Positions 8,189 to 17,391 of a stretch of 64,000 nt of DNA are shown here, in pieces. The stretch's first letter is position 1. The number at the start of each line of letters is the position of its first letter. Origin of the DNA: Microvenator marinus (GTDB lineage Bacteria > Myxococcota_A > Bradymonadia > Bradymonadales > Bradymonadaceae). Made by a program: the position numbers and the translations under genes. Location: assembly GCF_007993755.1 (NCBI RefSeq), contig NZ_CP042467.1:2194001-2258000 (forward strand), in the 5' to 3' direction. Under the pieces are notes generated by a model that was not told the origin of the DNA, searched no databases, and saw only the letters and a program-made list of their open reading frames with translations.

Positions 8189-10279
8189 TTATTGAACACG
8201 GAAGAAGAGCTCACCGACCTTGTAGATTTCCCCGGCGTGAAGGCCAGTGGTTCCGCCTTCGACCACGGTCTCCTTCTTTGGGTCAAACTTGTTGACCTTC
8301 TTGAGTTCGGCCCCTTCGGACGCTCTGATCACCATTTGATTCTCGCCCACGGCTTCGATGACTGCGGCTTCAGCACCCGAAGCGAGGAACGATTTGGGCC
8401 CACCAATCCTAAGCTGGGCGTTTCGCCTGAAGCCCCGACGTGCGCCGGCGATCTCTCGGATCACACTGCGATTTTTGTCGAGCCTATCGAGCGAATTGCC
8501 CCAGTTTATGCGGGCGTCTGGCGGGAAATCGTGTGGCGAAAGGAACCCGTGAATCAAGAAGATCAAAAATAGGATGGCCAATGTGGCAGCCAAAATCTGA
8601 ATGATGAGGTCTCCCCAACGCTCCCAGAACGTGAGCGGCACAATCCGTACCGAATAAGGAATTTCCACCTTCGCAGGGCCAGACTCAGCACCGAGCAGGC
8701 CGATACTCAACGTAGATTGAACTTCGCCCCCTTCGTGGGCTTCAGATGTCTTTAGTCGAATCTTGAACTTTAGATTTCCGGGCGCAATCTGGGCTCGTGA
8801 AGGCTCTAAACTAAGGCCTGATTCGCCTGTCAAAATCTCCAAGTCAGAGGAGCTCAAGATGGTGGAGCCTTCCAGGTCGATCTCATGCTCCCCAGAAAGC
8901 TCGCCCGCCTTGACCTCTCCAAAATCGATCGCGTCTGCGTTCGCGACCTTGAGCTCCACACGAGTGATTTCAAACGAGCGTGATTCTGCCCCTTTATTGA
9001 GGCCTGATTTCATGCGTGCACGGCCGTTTAAGGTCCAGACGCCCTCGGCGGGAAACGCGTTCATGGCCTTAAGACGACCATCGGCGCCGAGCTGAGGACT
9101 TAGCGCCATCGACTTCCCGTCCGGCCCTGTGGCCTCAAGGGTGGCCACCACACGTTTCAAGAATTCCTGGTCTTGAATCTGCGCCCCGTCCGGGTCCAGA
9201 AGGACCATCCCGACCTCAATCTCTTGCGCCCCAAATTTCGGGACCCCAGTGTCCTTGACCTCAAGCGTCTCAGCGCCCGTAGAAGCCGCATAAAGCCTCG
9301 GGTTCAGACCGTAGTTCTGAATGAGCAACCCGTTGACCTGGCCTGCTGAATCAACCAGAAACTCCCATTCGCCGGCCGTCGGGTTCTGGAGCCGAATCAC
9401 GGTATAATGGGCGCTTCCTACGGATTGGGTGGAGAGATAGTACTGGTCTTCCTTGGTCTCAAACGGGGCGCGCCCAAGAGGCAACGCGAGGCTTTTTGCG
9501 TCGGGCCCCACGGCCCTCGTGACTCGGATGGGTTTATCGGACGTGAGGATCAGCGAGGCGTCGAGCACGTAGGAATCCACGTCAGCTTTGATTTTGCTCT
9601 CGGAGACCGTCAGAGGAGTGGCTTCACTTCCGACCAACCGCGCGAGAATCGTGGCAAAGACTCCCGGGAGGTCAGCTGCCTCCTTGGCCCGGAAATATTC
9701 GCCGTTGGTGGCCGAAGCCAATAGCTTCAGGTCGCGCTCTGGGTCCTCGTTGGCGGTGGCCGCATCGTCGAAAAGCCCAACCGAGAAGACCTGAATGCCA
9801 GCGGCTTTTAGGTCTGAAACGGCCTTGTCGAGCGCCTCGACTTGCTCAGGGCGTATCGGACACATGCCGTCCGAGAGAAAGAGCAGCGCCTTGGTGTTTG
9901 GGTCTGTGGTGAGTTTCTTCGCTGCGAGCCCGAGGGGGCCGGCACAATCCGTTCCGCCATCGAATCGCAATTCCGAGAGGGCCTTCCTCGCTTTGGATCG
10001 CGCTGCACCGGCAGCTTGATAATCGGAGAGAGTGTAGCGTCCGCGGCGCATCGTCTCGATCCCCACCGTGGTGTGGTCAGAGAGCACGTCTAAGAAAATC
10101 ATGCCCGCGAAGATCGAGAGGCGTTTCGGGTCGTTGTCGACCATGCTTCCGCTTGAGTCCAAGACCACCTCTAAGGCGAGTCCCTTCTCTTGAGCAAAGG
10201 CCGCGTTACCCCATAGACAAAGGAGGAGCGCAGAAATGAAGCCGATGACGCCTAGATTTCGAAGATGGACGCCACGCAT
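8189..10279 (-). CDS. Exported von Willebrand factor A domain protein with C-terminal membrane anchor
   Basis: A 696-residue protein: a signal peptide (about 1-29, ending AAFAQ), a vWA domain (about 33-220) with an intact MIDAS motif DSSGSM and downstream GGTDC, a long beta-rich middle, a single membrane helix near 585-605 (LAATLAILFLIFLIHGF), and a cytoplasmic tail of about 90 residues that is beta-rich. The tail could be an FHA-like or sensory domain, but I cannot assign it. The start overlaps the upstream lipoprotein gene by 28 bp, indicating translational coupling in a three-gene operon (11513 to 8189). vWA/MIDAS domains bind metal and mediate protein contacts; here the partners may be the two upstream lipoproteins (inference). 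Confidence 0.85.
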   Translation of the reverse strand: MRGVHLRNLGVIGFISALLLCLWGNAAFAQEKGLALEVVLDSSGSMVDNDPKRLSIFAGMIFLDVLSDHTTVGIETMRRGRYTLSDYQAAGAARSKARKALSELRFDGGTDCAGPLGLAAKKLTTDPNTKALLFLSDGMCPIRPEQVEALDKAVSDLKAAGIQVFSVGLFDDAATANEDPERDLKLLASATNGEYFRAKEAADLPGVFATILARLVGSEATPLTVSESKIKADVDSYVLDASLILTSDKPIRVTRAVGPDAKSLALPLGRAPFETKEDQYYLSTQSVGSAHYTVIRLQNPTAGEWEFLVDSAGQVNGLLIQNYGLNPRLYAASTGAETLEVKDTGVPKFGAQEIEVGMVLLDPDGAQIQDQEFLKRVVATLEATGPDGKSMALSPQLGADGRLKAMNAFPAEGVWTLNGRARMKSGLNKGAESRSFEITRVELKVANADAIDFGEVKAGELSGEHEIDLEGSTILSSSDLEILTGESGLSLEPSRAQIAPGNLKFKIRLKTSEAHEGGEVQSTLSIGLLGAESGPAKVEIPYSVRIVPLTFWERWGDLIIQILAATLAILFLIFLIHGFLSPHDFPPDARINWGNSLDRLDKNRSVIREIAGARRGFRRNAQLRIGGPKSFLASGAEAAVIEAVGENQMVIRASEGAELKKVNKFDPKKETVVEGGTTGLHAGEIYKVGELFFRVQ

Positions 10280-10878
10280 TCTAATAAGACCTCACACTCG
10301 CCTTCCAAACTAGCAGCCTCTTCACAAGGCAAGATACGCTCAAAACTCTCTTCAGTAGTGGTTCGAGCAAGCTGATAACACCCCTGAAAAACCTCAGCAC
10401 GGGTTTCTGAATCCACTTCGCACGAGTCCATAGATTCGATGATTGCGTCGCAACGCTGGGCCCGCTCTTGAGGGAGATCCAAAGACTGGTAGCAAAGCGT
10501 TGGGGCATCGCCGGAGAGGATATCTTCACAGGTAAGGTCTTGGATCACACACTGCCCAAATCCAATGACCGCTTCGTCGCTCCAGGGGCAAGGAAAAGCC
10601 TCATCACAGACGCCCGCGAGGGTCAGCTCACAGTCGCCAACGCAGCCATCATCTTGAGCACCGCACCTGCGAATTCGTTCACACATGGAGGGGCAATCAA
10701 AGTCTGCAATGGCAGATTCACGGCATACCCCCGCGAAGCAGGTATGGCCCGGCCGGCAATCGCTATCGCGACCGTTGCAGACTTCTAGCGCGCTTCCCTG
10801 CTTAACCTCTTGGTCAGCCTTACAACCCGTTAGGGCTAGTGCCGAGGCGACGAATAAAACGACGAAGAGAAGACGCAT
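10252..10878 (-). CDS. Cys-rich lipoprotein, paralog B
   Basis: A 208-residue lipoprotein with a clear lipobox (ALALTGC) and about 19 cysteines after it. It is a tandem paralog of the gene immediately upstream: both share VKQG, DSDCRPG, a GxC/GVC doublet, CERIRRCG versus CARLDECG, and a C-terminal CYQLART versus CYRLART block. The ATG overlaps the upstream stop as TGATG (10876-10880), so translation is coupled. The even spacing of cysteines suggests a disulfide-rich extracytoplasmic domain. It is followed with a 28-bp overlap by the vWA protein gene. The function is unknown. Confidence 0.8.
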   Translation of the reverse strand: MRLLFVVLFVASALALTGCKADQEVKQGSALEVCNGRDSDCRPGHTCFAGVCRESAIADFDCPSMCERIRRCGAQDDGCVGDCELTLAGVCDEAFPCPWSDEAVIGFGQCVIQDLTCEDILSGDAPTLCYQSLDLPQERAQRCDAIIESMDSCEVDSETRAEVFQGCYQLARTTTEESFERILPCEEAASLEGECEVLLECVASIFEI

Positions 10879-11513
10879 CACGCCGGGTCCTCACTGTTCA
10901 AGGTTGCGTTCCCAAGGTCGATCTCAGGATCCAACGAAAGTTCCTCATTGAAGCATGTTGCTATCCCTGAGCAGATGCCTACTTGAAGGGCACTCTCGCA
11001 ACGCTCGAGTCTAGACCATGCTGCCTCGTCTCCGGTACGTGCGAGGCGATAACACGCGGTCTGAAGAGCTTCAAAATCAGCGGAATCAGTGCATTCACGC
11101 GCCCCACCGACCAAGAAGTCGCATTGAGTCCTTCGGTCTGGGTCGAGCGGAATTCGTTCGTAGCAAAGCTGTGGCACAAACGAAGTCTGAGCCTCCTCGC
11201 ACGTGATATTCGCTGCGCACTCGCCGAAGAGTTCTTTTGCCTCGATACTCCAGTCTCGGGTGGTCGCACGGCAATCCACCACACACGAAGATTCGGCTGC
11301 CCCGCACTCATCAAGCCGAGCGCACACGGCGTCGCAATCGTTGGAGGGCTGTTCACCCGCGAGCTGGCAGACACCTTCTTCGCAGACCAAGCCCGGCCGA
11401 CAATCGGAATCGCCTAGTTGGCAGAACTCATTGACATCGCCTTGTTTGACTTGCTCCCCCGCTGTACATGCGGCCAGGACTCCAACAATGGCAAATAAGA
11501 AAAAGCGCTTCAT
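10878..11513 (-). CDS. Cys-rich lipoprotein, paralog A
   Basis: A 211-residue lipoprotein with lipobox VLAAC near residue 16, then a Cys-rich domain of about 17 cysteines and an acidic tail. GGAG lies 7 bases before the ATG at 11513. It opens the three-gene operon with its paralog and the vWA protein. The shared motifs listed for paralog B place the duplication before divergence of most other residues. No database family is recognised; the VCxxGVC-type spacing resembles the small Cys modules in other secreted proteins of this window. Confidence 0.8.
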   Translation of the reverse strand: MKRFFLFAIVGVLAACTAGEQVKQGDVNEFCQLGDSDCRPGLVCEEGVCQLAGEQPSNDCDAVCARLDECGAAESSCVVDCRATTRDWSIEAKELFGECAANITCEEAQTSFVPQLCYERIPLDPDRRTQCDFLVGGARECTDSADFEALQTACYRLARTGDEAAWSRLERCESALQVGICSGIATCFNEELSLDPEIDLGNATLNSEDPA

Positions 11514-11637
11514 GCCGCTACTCCAGAATAGTTCGAAGCATTGCTAACATACTTCTGCCTCTAGTGCGAAGTTTCCACCCCGCACTTTACCACTCACACC
11601 GACATCTAAACCACTGAGCGATGAATTTTCGCCCTTT

Positions 11638-11651
11638 ATCTGATTTCAGAT
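11638..11651. repeat. Short palindrome upstream of the nucleotidyltransferase gene
   Basis: ATCTGA-TT-TCAGAT is a perfect 6+2+6 inverted repeat, 64 bp before the ATG at 11715, within the divergent 201-bp space shared with the Cys-rich lipoprotein operon. It could be an operator; evidence is symmetry alone. Confidence 0.25.
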
Positions 11652-11714
11652 GGAAATGCGCGGAGACGTCACTAAAGGTTAGCCTCGAAAATAGTGTTTC
11701 AAACGAGTTCTCAG

Positions 11715-12494
11715 ATGAGTTCCAAAATGCAAAAGAATCCAGTTGAAGATGCGTTGTTGATGGTAGCCGGCACGGGTTCGCGGCTTAGGCCGCTTACAGA
11801 CAACGTGCCGAAGTGCCTGATCGAAGTCGCTGGCACCCCCATCATCATCCGACTCCTTCGCCAACTTCGTCAAAGCGGTATCAAACGAGCACACCTCGTG
11901 ACGGGATACCTCGACCACGTTCTCGTTGAGCATCTGAGCGGGGTTCCTGATCTTCCGGAGCTGCATTTCACGCATAATGAGGCTTACGAAACGGCCAACA
12001 ATGCCGTCTCCCTGCTCTCCGCTATGGAGCATATGGAGCCTTGCTCGTTTTTGCTCTGCGACGGCGATATCTTGGCGCCAAACGACGCGTGGATTCGCGA
12101 CCTTATCACGGACCCTCGTCCAAACGTGCTCGCCGTTGCGCTGCAGCTTCAGGGCAAACTTGGCGAAGAGGAGATGAAAGTCACGCTCGAGCCAGTGGAT
12201 GTCCCCTGGTATTCGCGCCGAGTCGTGGCGCTCTCCAAGGCCATTCAGCCCCTTTTCGCCCATGGCGAATCCATGGGAGCTCAAATCATCGACAAGTCGA
12301 TGTTTGCGCCGCTCTTGGAGCGCCTCAGAGGAATGACGCCGGCCGAAAGAAAGGTGTTCTACTATGAGGATGTCTTTGCACAGCTGATGACCGAAGGTCA
12401 CGATTTCTACACACTGGCAATCCGCCCAGGGATGTGTACCGAGATCGATACCGTCGAAGACTTGGCTCATGCCGAGTCCCTCATGGTATCCTGA
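11715..12494 (+). CDS. Sugar-phosphate / phosphocholine nucleotidyltransferase (LicC-like)
   Basis: A 259-residue cytoplasmic enzyme with the nucleotidyltransferase signature AGTGSRLRPLT...VPKCLIEV (about residues 16-38). ETANNAVSL near 90 and LCDGDI near 112 match the NNxxSL and metal-binding D features of LicC-type phosphocholine cytidylyltransferases, and EIDTVEDLAHA closes the domain. Expected reaction: CTP (or another NTP) plus a phosphorylated alcohol or sugar to give an activated donor for surface glycoconjugates. ATG 11715 is used; GTG 11694 and ATG 11727 are in-frame alternatives because no strong ribosome site discriminates. It is convergent, 3 bp apart, with the DUF2723 gene, which may use activated donors indirectly (inference). 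Confidence 0.82.
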   Translation: MSSKMQKNPVEDALLMVAGTGSRLRPLTDNVPKCLIEVAGTPIIIRLLRQLRQSGIKRAHLVTGYLDHVLVEHLSGVPDLPELHFTHNEAYETANNAVSLLSAMEHMEPCSFLLCDGDILAPNDAWIRDLITDPRPNVLAVALQLQGKLGEEEMKVTLEPVDVPWYSRRVVALSKAIQPLFAHGESMGAQIIDKSMFAPLLERLRGMTPAERKVFYYEDVFAQLMTEGHDFYTLAIRPGMCTEIDTVEDLAHAESLMVS

Positions 12495-12497
12495 CCG

Positions 12498-14345
12498 CTA
12501 CTTCACTGTGAAATGGGTCACCATCGTGGGTTGACCGGGCACGATAACTTCGCAGCGCCATTCACCAGGCGTCTGTTGGTCGATCTCTAAGAACTCCCAA
12601 CTCATATCCGTCTTGGGCGGAAGCGCGTGGTTCGGGATCACAACTTCTTCGTTGTTCGGCCCAAAGAACTTCCACGTGCCGTTCATCTGCGGGTTGTTAC
12701 GCCACTCCGCGACACACGCGATTTTATCCTTACCGCCTTCGTATTCGTACGAAGAATCGTAGAAGTAGGTACCTGAGCGGAATCGCTTGAAACGTGCGCT
12801 GTAAATGTGAACTCCGTGACGCTGTGCACGGGCATCCGGACGTCCGCGCACCACCTCAAAATGCCATCCTCGGTTGACCGCAAACGAACCGCCGACGTTA
12901 TACGAACCGTTGAGCATTACGTAGAAATTGATATCGGGATTGTTCTCGATCAACCACTGCTGCCAACGTCTCGAGGCAACTACATCTTCGTCTGGCCACT
13001 TCACCCAATCGAAGTGATCGCGGAACCAATCGCGGTACCATGTCTTGTTCGCAAGCCCGAACATCACCGTATCGATGGGCAACATTTGTTCGCGCTCGGG
13101 ATGATTCACAAAACGCTGGTACCACATGGGGAAACTATGGCCGTCAACGGATGTGAAGATGATGGACGGATCCTGCATATCAGCAATGACCTGGGAACTC
13201 ATATCCTCGGCCAGCGCTTCGCGCCACTGGTTGACCGAAGAGCGCCACATCAACGCCCCAATCCAAACCAAACATCCGAGAAGCAGCCCGTGAACCATAT
13301 ACTGTTGCTTCTCCGTGAATCGCTGTTTGACCAACCATTCGATTCCCACACCGGCTCCAAGAATCACCAGAAGGTGCATGGTGGTGTAATACGTGGAGAT
13401 ATCGTTAATTGTGTAGGTCGCAACGTAGACCAAATAGGAGACGAACCCAATGACGAGGACCACCAAAAACCGCCATCTCTTGAATGCCATTTCGATGGCG
13501 CCGAGCACCGCCATCACGAAGATCCCCGGGAAATAGGCGTTCTCCGTGTTTCGCACAAAATCATTCATGTTTTTGGCGATTTTAGAGGTCCCTCGGAAAA
13601 TCGAGTATTCCTGCCCCGTCACGTGAAACCAAAACCGCTCAAACGTCTGGGGATCATTCCACGAGATCCTATCCCCTTCATTGGCCATGGCTTGCCACGG
13701 AAGATAGAGGTAGACGGAAGCACAGGCGGCCGCGATCCCCAGGAAAATAGCCACGTTCTTGGGCTTCAGAATCGCCTTATAGTCTGTCACCATTAGCCCA
13801 ACGACCACCGGAATGATGAGCAAGGCGGTGGTCAAATGATTCGTCAGCCCCAGGCACACGAAGAGCACCGCGAGCCGAGCCTGTTTGATGTCCTTTGTGG
13901 TCTGATAACGAAGCAACCAGAGCAGCGCCAGAGACACGCAGAGGCCGTGAAGCGCATAGACCTCAACGCGCGTGGCCAAATAGGCGACGGTCGCTCCGAA
14001 GACCCAAACCAGGCTCAAGACCGCCGAAAATGCCTGGCGAACCCCAAGCTCCCGACCCAGATTGTACATCACGCCGGCCGTCAGAGCCGTGGGCAGCGCT
14101 GAGAGCATGAAGGCCACGTTGTAGAACGGTGAGATAATCGGAAGCTTGCTCGGAATGTGCGCGAGCATCGTAAAGAGAGGATAACCGCTTGGGTGTGGTC
14201 CACCCAGCAAATACGCGGCCATCACAAGCTCCGGACCATCTCCGTAGGTAAACTTCACCCGAATCAAAGACGCGAACCAAATCAGCGGCAAGAGCACCAC
14301 CGCGAGCTTAATCTGCGTCTCTCGGTCTTTCCAAAACTCTTTCAT
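12498..14345 (-). CDS. DUF2723 / GT-C-like integral membrane protein
   Basis: A 615-residue membrane protein with about ten helices in the first 370 residues and a soluble beta-rich tail. The N-terminal GDGPELVMAAYLLGG followed by HPSGYPLF matches the DUF2723 signature, seen in TMEM260-like protein O-mannosyltransferases with a GT-C fold, where the early acidic residue sits in the first loop. It probably transfers a lipid-linked sugar to proteins on the periplasmic side. The tail (about 490-615) may bind an acceptor. It lies 38 bp downstream of the M16 peptidase gene on the same strand and may be cotranscribed. No strong ribosome site is seen before the ATG. Confidence 0.82.
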   Translation of the reverse strand: MKEFWKDRETQIKLAVVLLPLIWFASLIRVKFTYGDGPELVMAAYLLGGPHPSGYPLFTMLAHIPSKLPIISPFYNVAFMLSALPTALTAGVMYNLGRELGVRQAFSAVLSLVWVFGATVAYLATRVEVYALHGLCVSLALLWLLRYQTTKDIKQARLAVLFVCLGLTNHLTTALLIIPVVVGLMVTDYKAILKPKNVAIFLGIAAACASVYLYLPWQAMANEGDRISWNDPQTFERFWFHVTGQEYSIFRGTSKIAKNMNDFVRNTENAYFPGIFVMAVLGAIEMAFKRWRFLVVLVIGFVSYLVYVATYTINDISTYYTTMHLLVILGAGVGIEWLVKQRFTEKQQYMVHGLLLGCLVWIGALMWRSSVNQWREALAEDMSSQVIADMQDPSIIFTSVDGHSFPMWYQRFVNHPEREQMLPIDTVMFGLANKTWYRDWFRDHFDWVKWPDEDVVASRRWQQWLIENNPDINFYVMLNGSYNVGGSFAVNRGWHFEVVRGRPDARAQRHGVHIYSARFKRFRSGTYFYDSSYEYEGGKDKIACVAEWRNNPQMNGTWKFFGPNNEEVVIPNHALPPKTDMSWEFLEIDQQTPGEWRCEVIVPGQPTMVTHFTVK

Positions 14346-14383
14346 TTAGAGCCCTATATAAATCCATTAATTCTGCTTTCGGA

Positions 14384-16996
14384 CTACTCGACACCAATCT
14401 TGGCCAAGATATCCGCGGGCACTTCGTGAGCCTCGGGCTTGGTGATCGCAACCACGGAGTGTCCGGGCTTCAAATATCGATTCACAAAAGACTGGATGTC
14501 CACGATCGAAACCTCGGAGATTCGGTCGGAATACTCCAAGGTCTTCTGATGGCCAAAACCATAGAGCTCATCAAGTGCAAAGGACATAGCGCGGGAGCCG
14601 TACTTCTGCAGGCCGATATCGTGATTTCCGATCAAATACGTCTTTGCGCGCTCCAACTCATCTGGCGTTACGCCATCATCCAAAAGGCGCTGAACCTCAC
14701 TGTAGATGCCGCTCAGAGCCTGTTCGACCTTCTCGGGACTCGTCCCGATATTGATGGTGAATGTGGAGCACTCAAGTCCCAAGAGCATGGACGCATAGAC
14801 GCTGTAGGCTAGACTTTGACGGTCACGAAGCTCGTAGAAAAGCCTGCCACCCTGGCCACTTAAGATCGCGTAGAGCACTTCCATGGCATAACGAAGAGGG
14901 TCTGCCATCAAGGGGGCGTGAAAGCCCACGGTGACGTAGGCCTGCTCTTTCTCAAGATTCTGCACCGCCAAGAGTGGTGAAGTATGAACGGGAGGAGTCG
15001 GCAGGTTGACGCCCATGGACTCTTCGGATTCGGTCCTTACGAACCACTTTTCAACCAGCGCAGCCACGTGTTCCGCTTCAACATCACCAACGGCTGTGAG
15101 AACAAGCCCAGAAGGGCGCACGAGCTTCTTCAAGAAGGTCCGCGAGGCTTCAGCGCTCAATCCCGAGATGCTCGCCTCGGTGCCCTCTACCGGCATTCCG
15201 TAGGGATAGTCCCCGAAGAACGTGCGCATGAACTGCATGGAGTTCACGTAGCCAAGCTGGTCTCGGCTGGAACGGATCCCTTGAATCTGCAACGACTTCT
15301 CACGCGCAAACTCCTCTTCGGGGATGATCGAATCAGTAAGGCATTCACCAAAGATATCAAAGGTCTTCTCGAAGTATCTAGAGAGCCCTGTGAGTGCCAT
15401 GCCAAATGAGTTTCGACCAGAAATGCCGCTCAGACCGCTCGCCATTCCCTCCATTCGACGCGCAATATCCACGGCACTGCTGCTCGATGTACCCGAAGTC
15501 ACGAGCTCAGAAAGTAGCCCGCTGATCCCGTTGTTCTGAGGAGTCTCAAACCGAAGGCCACCCAGGGTCAGAGCGCGCATCGCGAAGGTCGCGACGCTCG
15601 GGTCCTCTTGAACGATAAGATGAGGACCGTTTGGAAACTTCACGGATGAGAATCCGCCGTTGGACTGCATCACACCGATATCGGTTGCCATAGTCTCCAC
15701 GCGCTCAAACGCCTCGAGAGCCCAGGACTGGAGGTCATCAACCGAGACGTCGGGGCTACTCGCCGAGCGCATGAGCACCGCTGTTAACTGGTCGGGTGTC
15801 AGGTATTTTTGCGCAACTCGAACCAAGTCTTTAGGAGTAACCTTGGCGATGGCTGCGTAATAGCGTTGGTCAAACTCCGGATCGCCGGTGACCAAATCTC
15901 CACGGCCGAGCTTCATCGCGAGCCCCTCAGCGCTTTGCTGCGAATAGATTTCCTGACTTTCTATCTGAACGCGGGCGCGCTCGATGTCTTCGATTGGCGG
16001 GCTTAGGTGGCGGAAACGAAACACCTCTTCGAGGACTGTTTTCACAACGGCTTCGTGAGATTGCTCCTCGAGTTGGTAGTCGGCTCCCACCATGAAGATC
16101 CCAGAATCCTTGGGTGTGTAGGACATGGAATAGACGGCGTTGACCAGCTCTTTTTCACGCTGAATCACGTTGTAGAGGTGAGACGCGTTACCTGCGCCCA
16201 TGACAACGCCAAGAATATCGAGCGCCGGGATATCGTCGTGAAGCACGCCTGGAATATGCCAGGACATTCTCAGGTGATTGTCCTGAATATCACGAGACTC
16301 GACCTTTCCTCGGAACGACTTTTGGGTGGGCTCCTCAGGACGCGCGACCTTCTTCCGGCCTCCAGCGACCCAATCACCAAAATACTTGTCGACCAATGCC
16401 CGCGCGCCGGCTTCCTCGAAATCACCGACCAGAACCAAGGTGGTATTATCTGGACGATAGTGTTTGGAGAAGAAGGAGACGACGTGGTCTCGGGTAAACG
16501 AATCGACCGATTCTTTGGACCCGATCACTGGCAATTTGTAAGGGTGAACTTCAAAGGCTGTATCAAAAAGCATTTGACCCACGACGCGTTGCGGTGAGTC
16601 GTTCCCTCGCTTGATTTCCTCTTGAATCACTTCGAGTTCACGGCCGAGCTCATCGGCATCAAAGGCCGAGTTCCTGATGGCGTCGGACAGAATGTCCACG
16701 CCGGTCTCGAAGAAACGCGAGCTCATCACGACGTAATAACAAGTTTGGTCGAACGAGGTAAACGCGTTGATATGGCCGCCCGCGGCTTCCACATGGCGAG
16801 CAATCTCGCCCACGCCTCGACGCTCGGTTCCCTTAAAGAGCATATGTTCATGAACGTGGGCCAGTCCTGCCTCGTGCGGCTCTTCATCCGCGCTACCAAC
16901 ATCGACCCACACATTGCAGGCCACAACGGGGGCGCTTGGACGCGCTTGAAGAATCACCCTGAGACCGTTTTCCAATTGATAACGAACAACTTCCAT
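14384..16996 (-). CDS. M16-family zinc metallopeptidase (insulinase-like, two-unit)
   Basis: An 870-residue single-chain protein of two M16 units. The N-terminal unit has the inverted zinc motif HxxEH as His47-Val-His-Glu50-His51 (HVHEH), and a downstream EVIQEE carries the expected third zinc ligand near residue 125-130. The second unit (about 440-870) lacks HxxEH and should be the inactive partner that closes the peptide chamber. No signal peptide is visible, so it may be cytoplasmic or exported by another route. Length lies between PqqL-type (about 930) and the two-subunit PMPCA/B type. It is first in a likely two-gene unit with the DUF2723 protein. Confidence 0.93.
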   Translation of the reverse strand: MEVVRYQLENGLRVILQARPSAPVVACNVWVDVGSADEEPHEAGLAHVHEHMLFKGTERRGVGEIARHVEAAGGHINAFTSFDQTCYYVVMSSRFFETGVDILSDAIRNSAFDADELGRELEVIQEEIKRGNDSPQRVVGQMLFDTAFEVHPYKLPVIGSKESVDSFTRDHVVSFFSKHYRPDNTTLVLVGDFEEAGARALVDKYFGDWVAGGRKKVARPEEPTQKSFRGKVESRDIQDNHLRMSWHIPGVLHDDIPALDILGVVMGAGNASHLYNVIQREKELVNAVYSMSYTPKDSGIFMVGADYQLEEQSHEAVVKTVLEEVFRFRHLSPPIEDIERARVQIESQEIYSQQSAEGLAMKLGRGDLVTGDPEFDQRYYAAIAKVTPKDLVRVAQKYLTPDQLTAVLMRSASSPDVSVDDLQSWALEAFERVETMATDIGVMQSNGGFSSVKFPNGPHLIVQEDPSVATFAMRALTLGGLRFETPQNNGISGLLSELVTSGTSSSSAVDIARRMEGMASGLSGISGRNSFGMALTGLSRYFEKTFDIFGECLTDSIIPEEEFAREKSLQIQGIRSSRDQLGYVNSMQFMRTFFGDYPYGMPVEGTEASISGLSAEASRTFLKKLVRPSGLVLTAVGDVEAEHVAALVEKWFVRTESEESMGVNLPTPPVHTSPLLAVQNLEKEQAYVTVGFHAPLMADPLRYAMEVLYAILSGQGGRLFYELRDRQSLAYSVYASMLLGLECSTFTINIGTSPEKVEQALSGIYSEVQRLLDDGVTPDELERAKTYLIGNHDIGLQKYGSRAMSFALDELYGFGHQKTLEYSDRISEVSIVDIQSFVNRYLKPGHSVVAITKPEAHEVPADILAKIGVE

Positions 16997-17166
16997 GGAC
17001 TGCCCTCTACACTCACCAAAGCGGCGAGAAAAAAATCTGGCACACTATGGCTTGTCGTCTGGTCAGGGTCAACCGGGCGCACCAGAAATGAACGTCAATT
17101 CATTGACACAACGAATATGCTCGCACCCGCATGACGCCTAGCCCTCCACGAAAACCGCACAAGCCC

Positions 17167-17194
17167 TTGAAATATAAAGACTCGTGCCTATGTT
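17167..17194 (+). promoter_or_regulatory. Candidate promoter of the 46-residue membrane protein
   Basis: TTGAAA (17167-17172), a 16-bp spacer, TATGTT (17189-17194). It lies 50 bp before the ATG at 17245. Matches are 5/6 and 4/6 to the sigma-70 consensus; no experimental support. Confidence 0.38.
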
Positions 17195-17244
17195 CTATCT
17201 ATACAGTTGAGGAATGGCCCTCTCTGTGTCCCTTAGGAGGCACT

Positions 17245-17385
17245 ATGAGTAACCAAGAGTTTGAAAACGTCTTTGCAGAGGATCGCAAGCGGAAGATGAT
17301 GTACGCCGCCGTAGGTGTGACGTTGCTTATCGCACTCACAGCTTTCGGTGTTTACTTTGGCACCATGGCAGCTACGGCGGGCTAA
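17245..17385 (+). CDS. Small single-pass membrane protein, 46 residues
   Basis: The chain has a polar, charged N-terminus (NQEFENVFAEDRKRKM) and one membrane helix at about residues 19-41 (YAAVGVTLLIALTAFGVYFG). The start at 17245 is set by a near-perfect AGGAGG at 17235-17240; the longer upstream frame has no such site. Charge distribution predicts the N-terminus in the cytoplasm. Small membrane proteins of this kind often modulate larger complexes, but no partner is evident: the neighbours are the divergent M16 gene and a convergent lipoprotein gene 6 bp away. Confidence 0.65.
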   Translation: MSNQEFENVFAEDRKRKMMYAAVGVTLLIALTAFGVYFGTMAATAG

Positions 17386-17391
17386 TCAGAT

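Noticed and set aside
11679-12470. 263-residue minus-strand frame
   Set aside because: It is opposite the nucleotidyltransferase gene and has no ribosome site or recognisable motif.
12807-13796. 329-residue plus-strand frame
   Set aside because: It lies antisense to the DUF2723 gene, whose membrane helices and conserved GDGPELV motif are on the minus strand; the plus product is His/Arg-rich noise.
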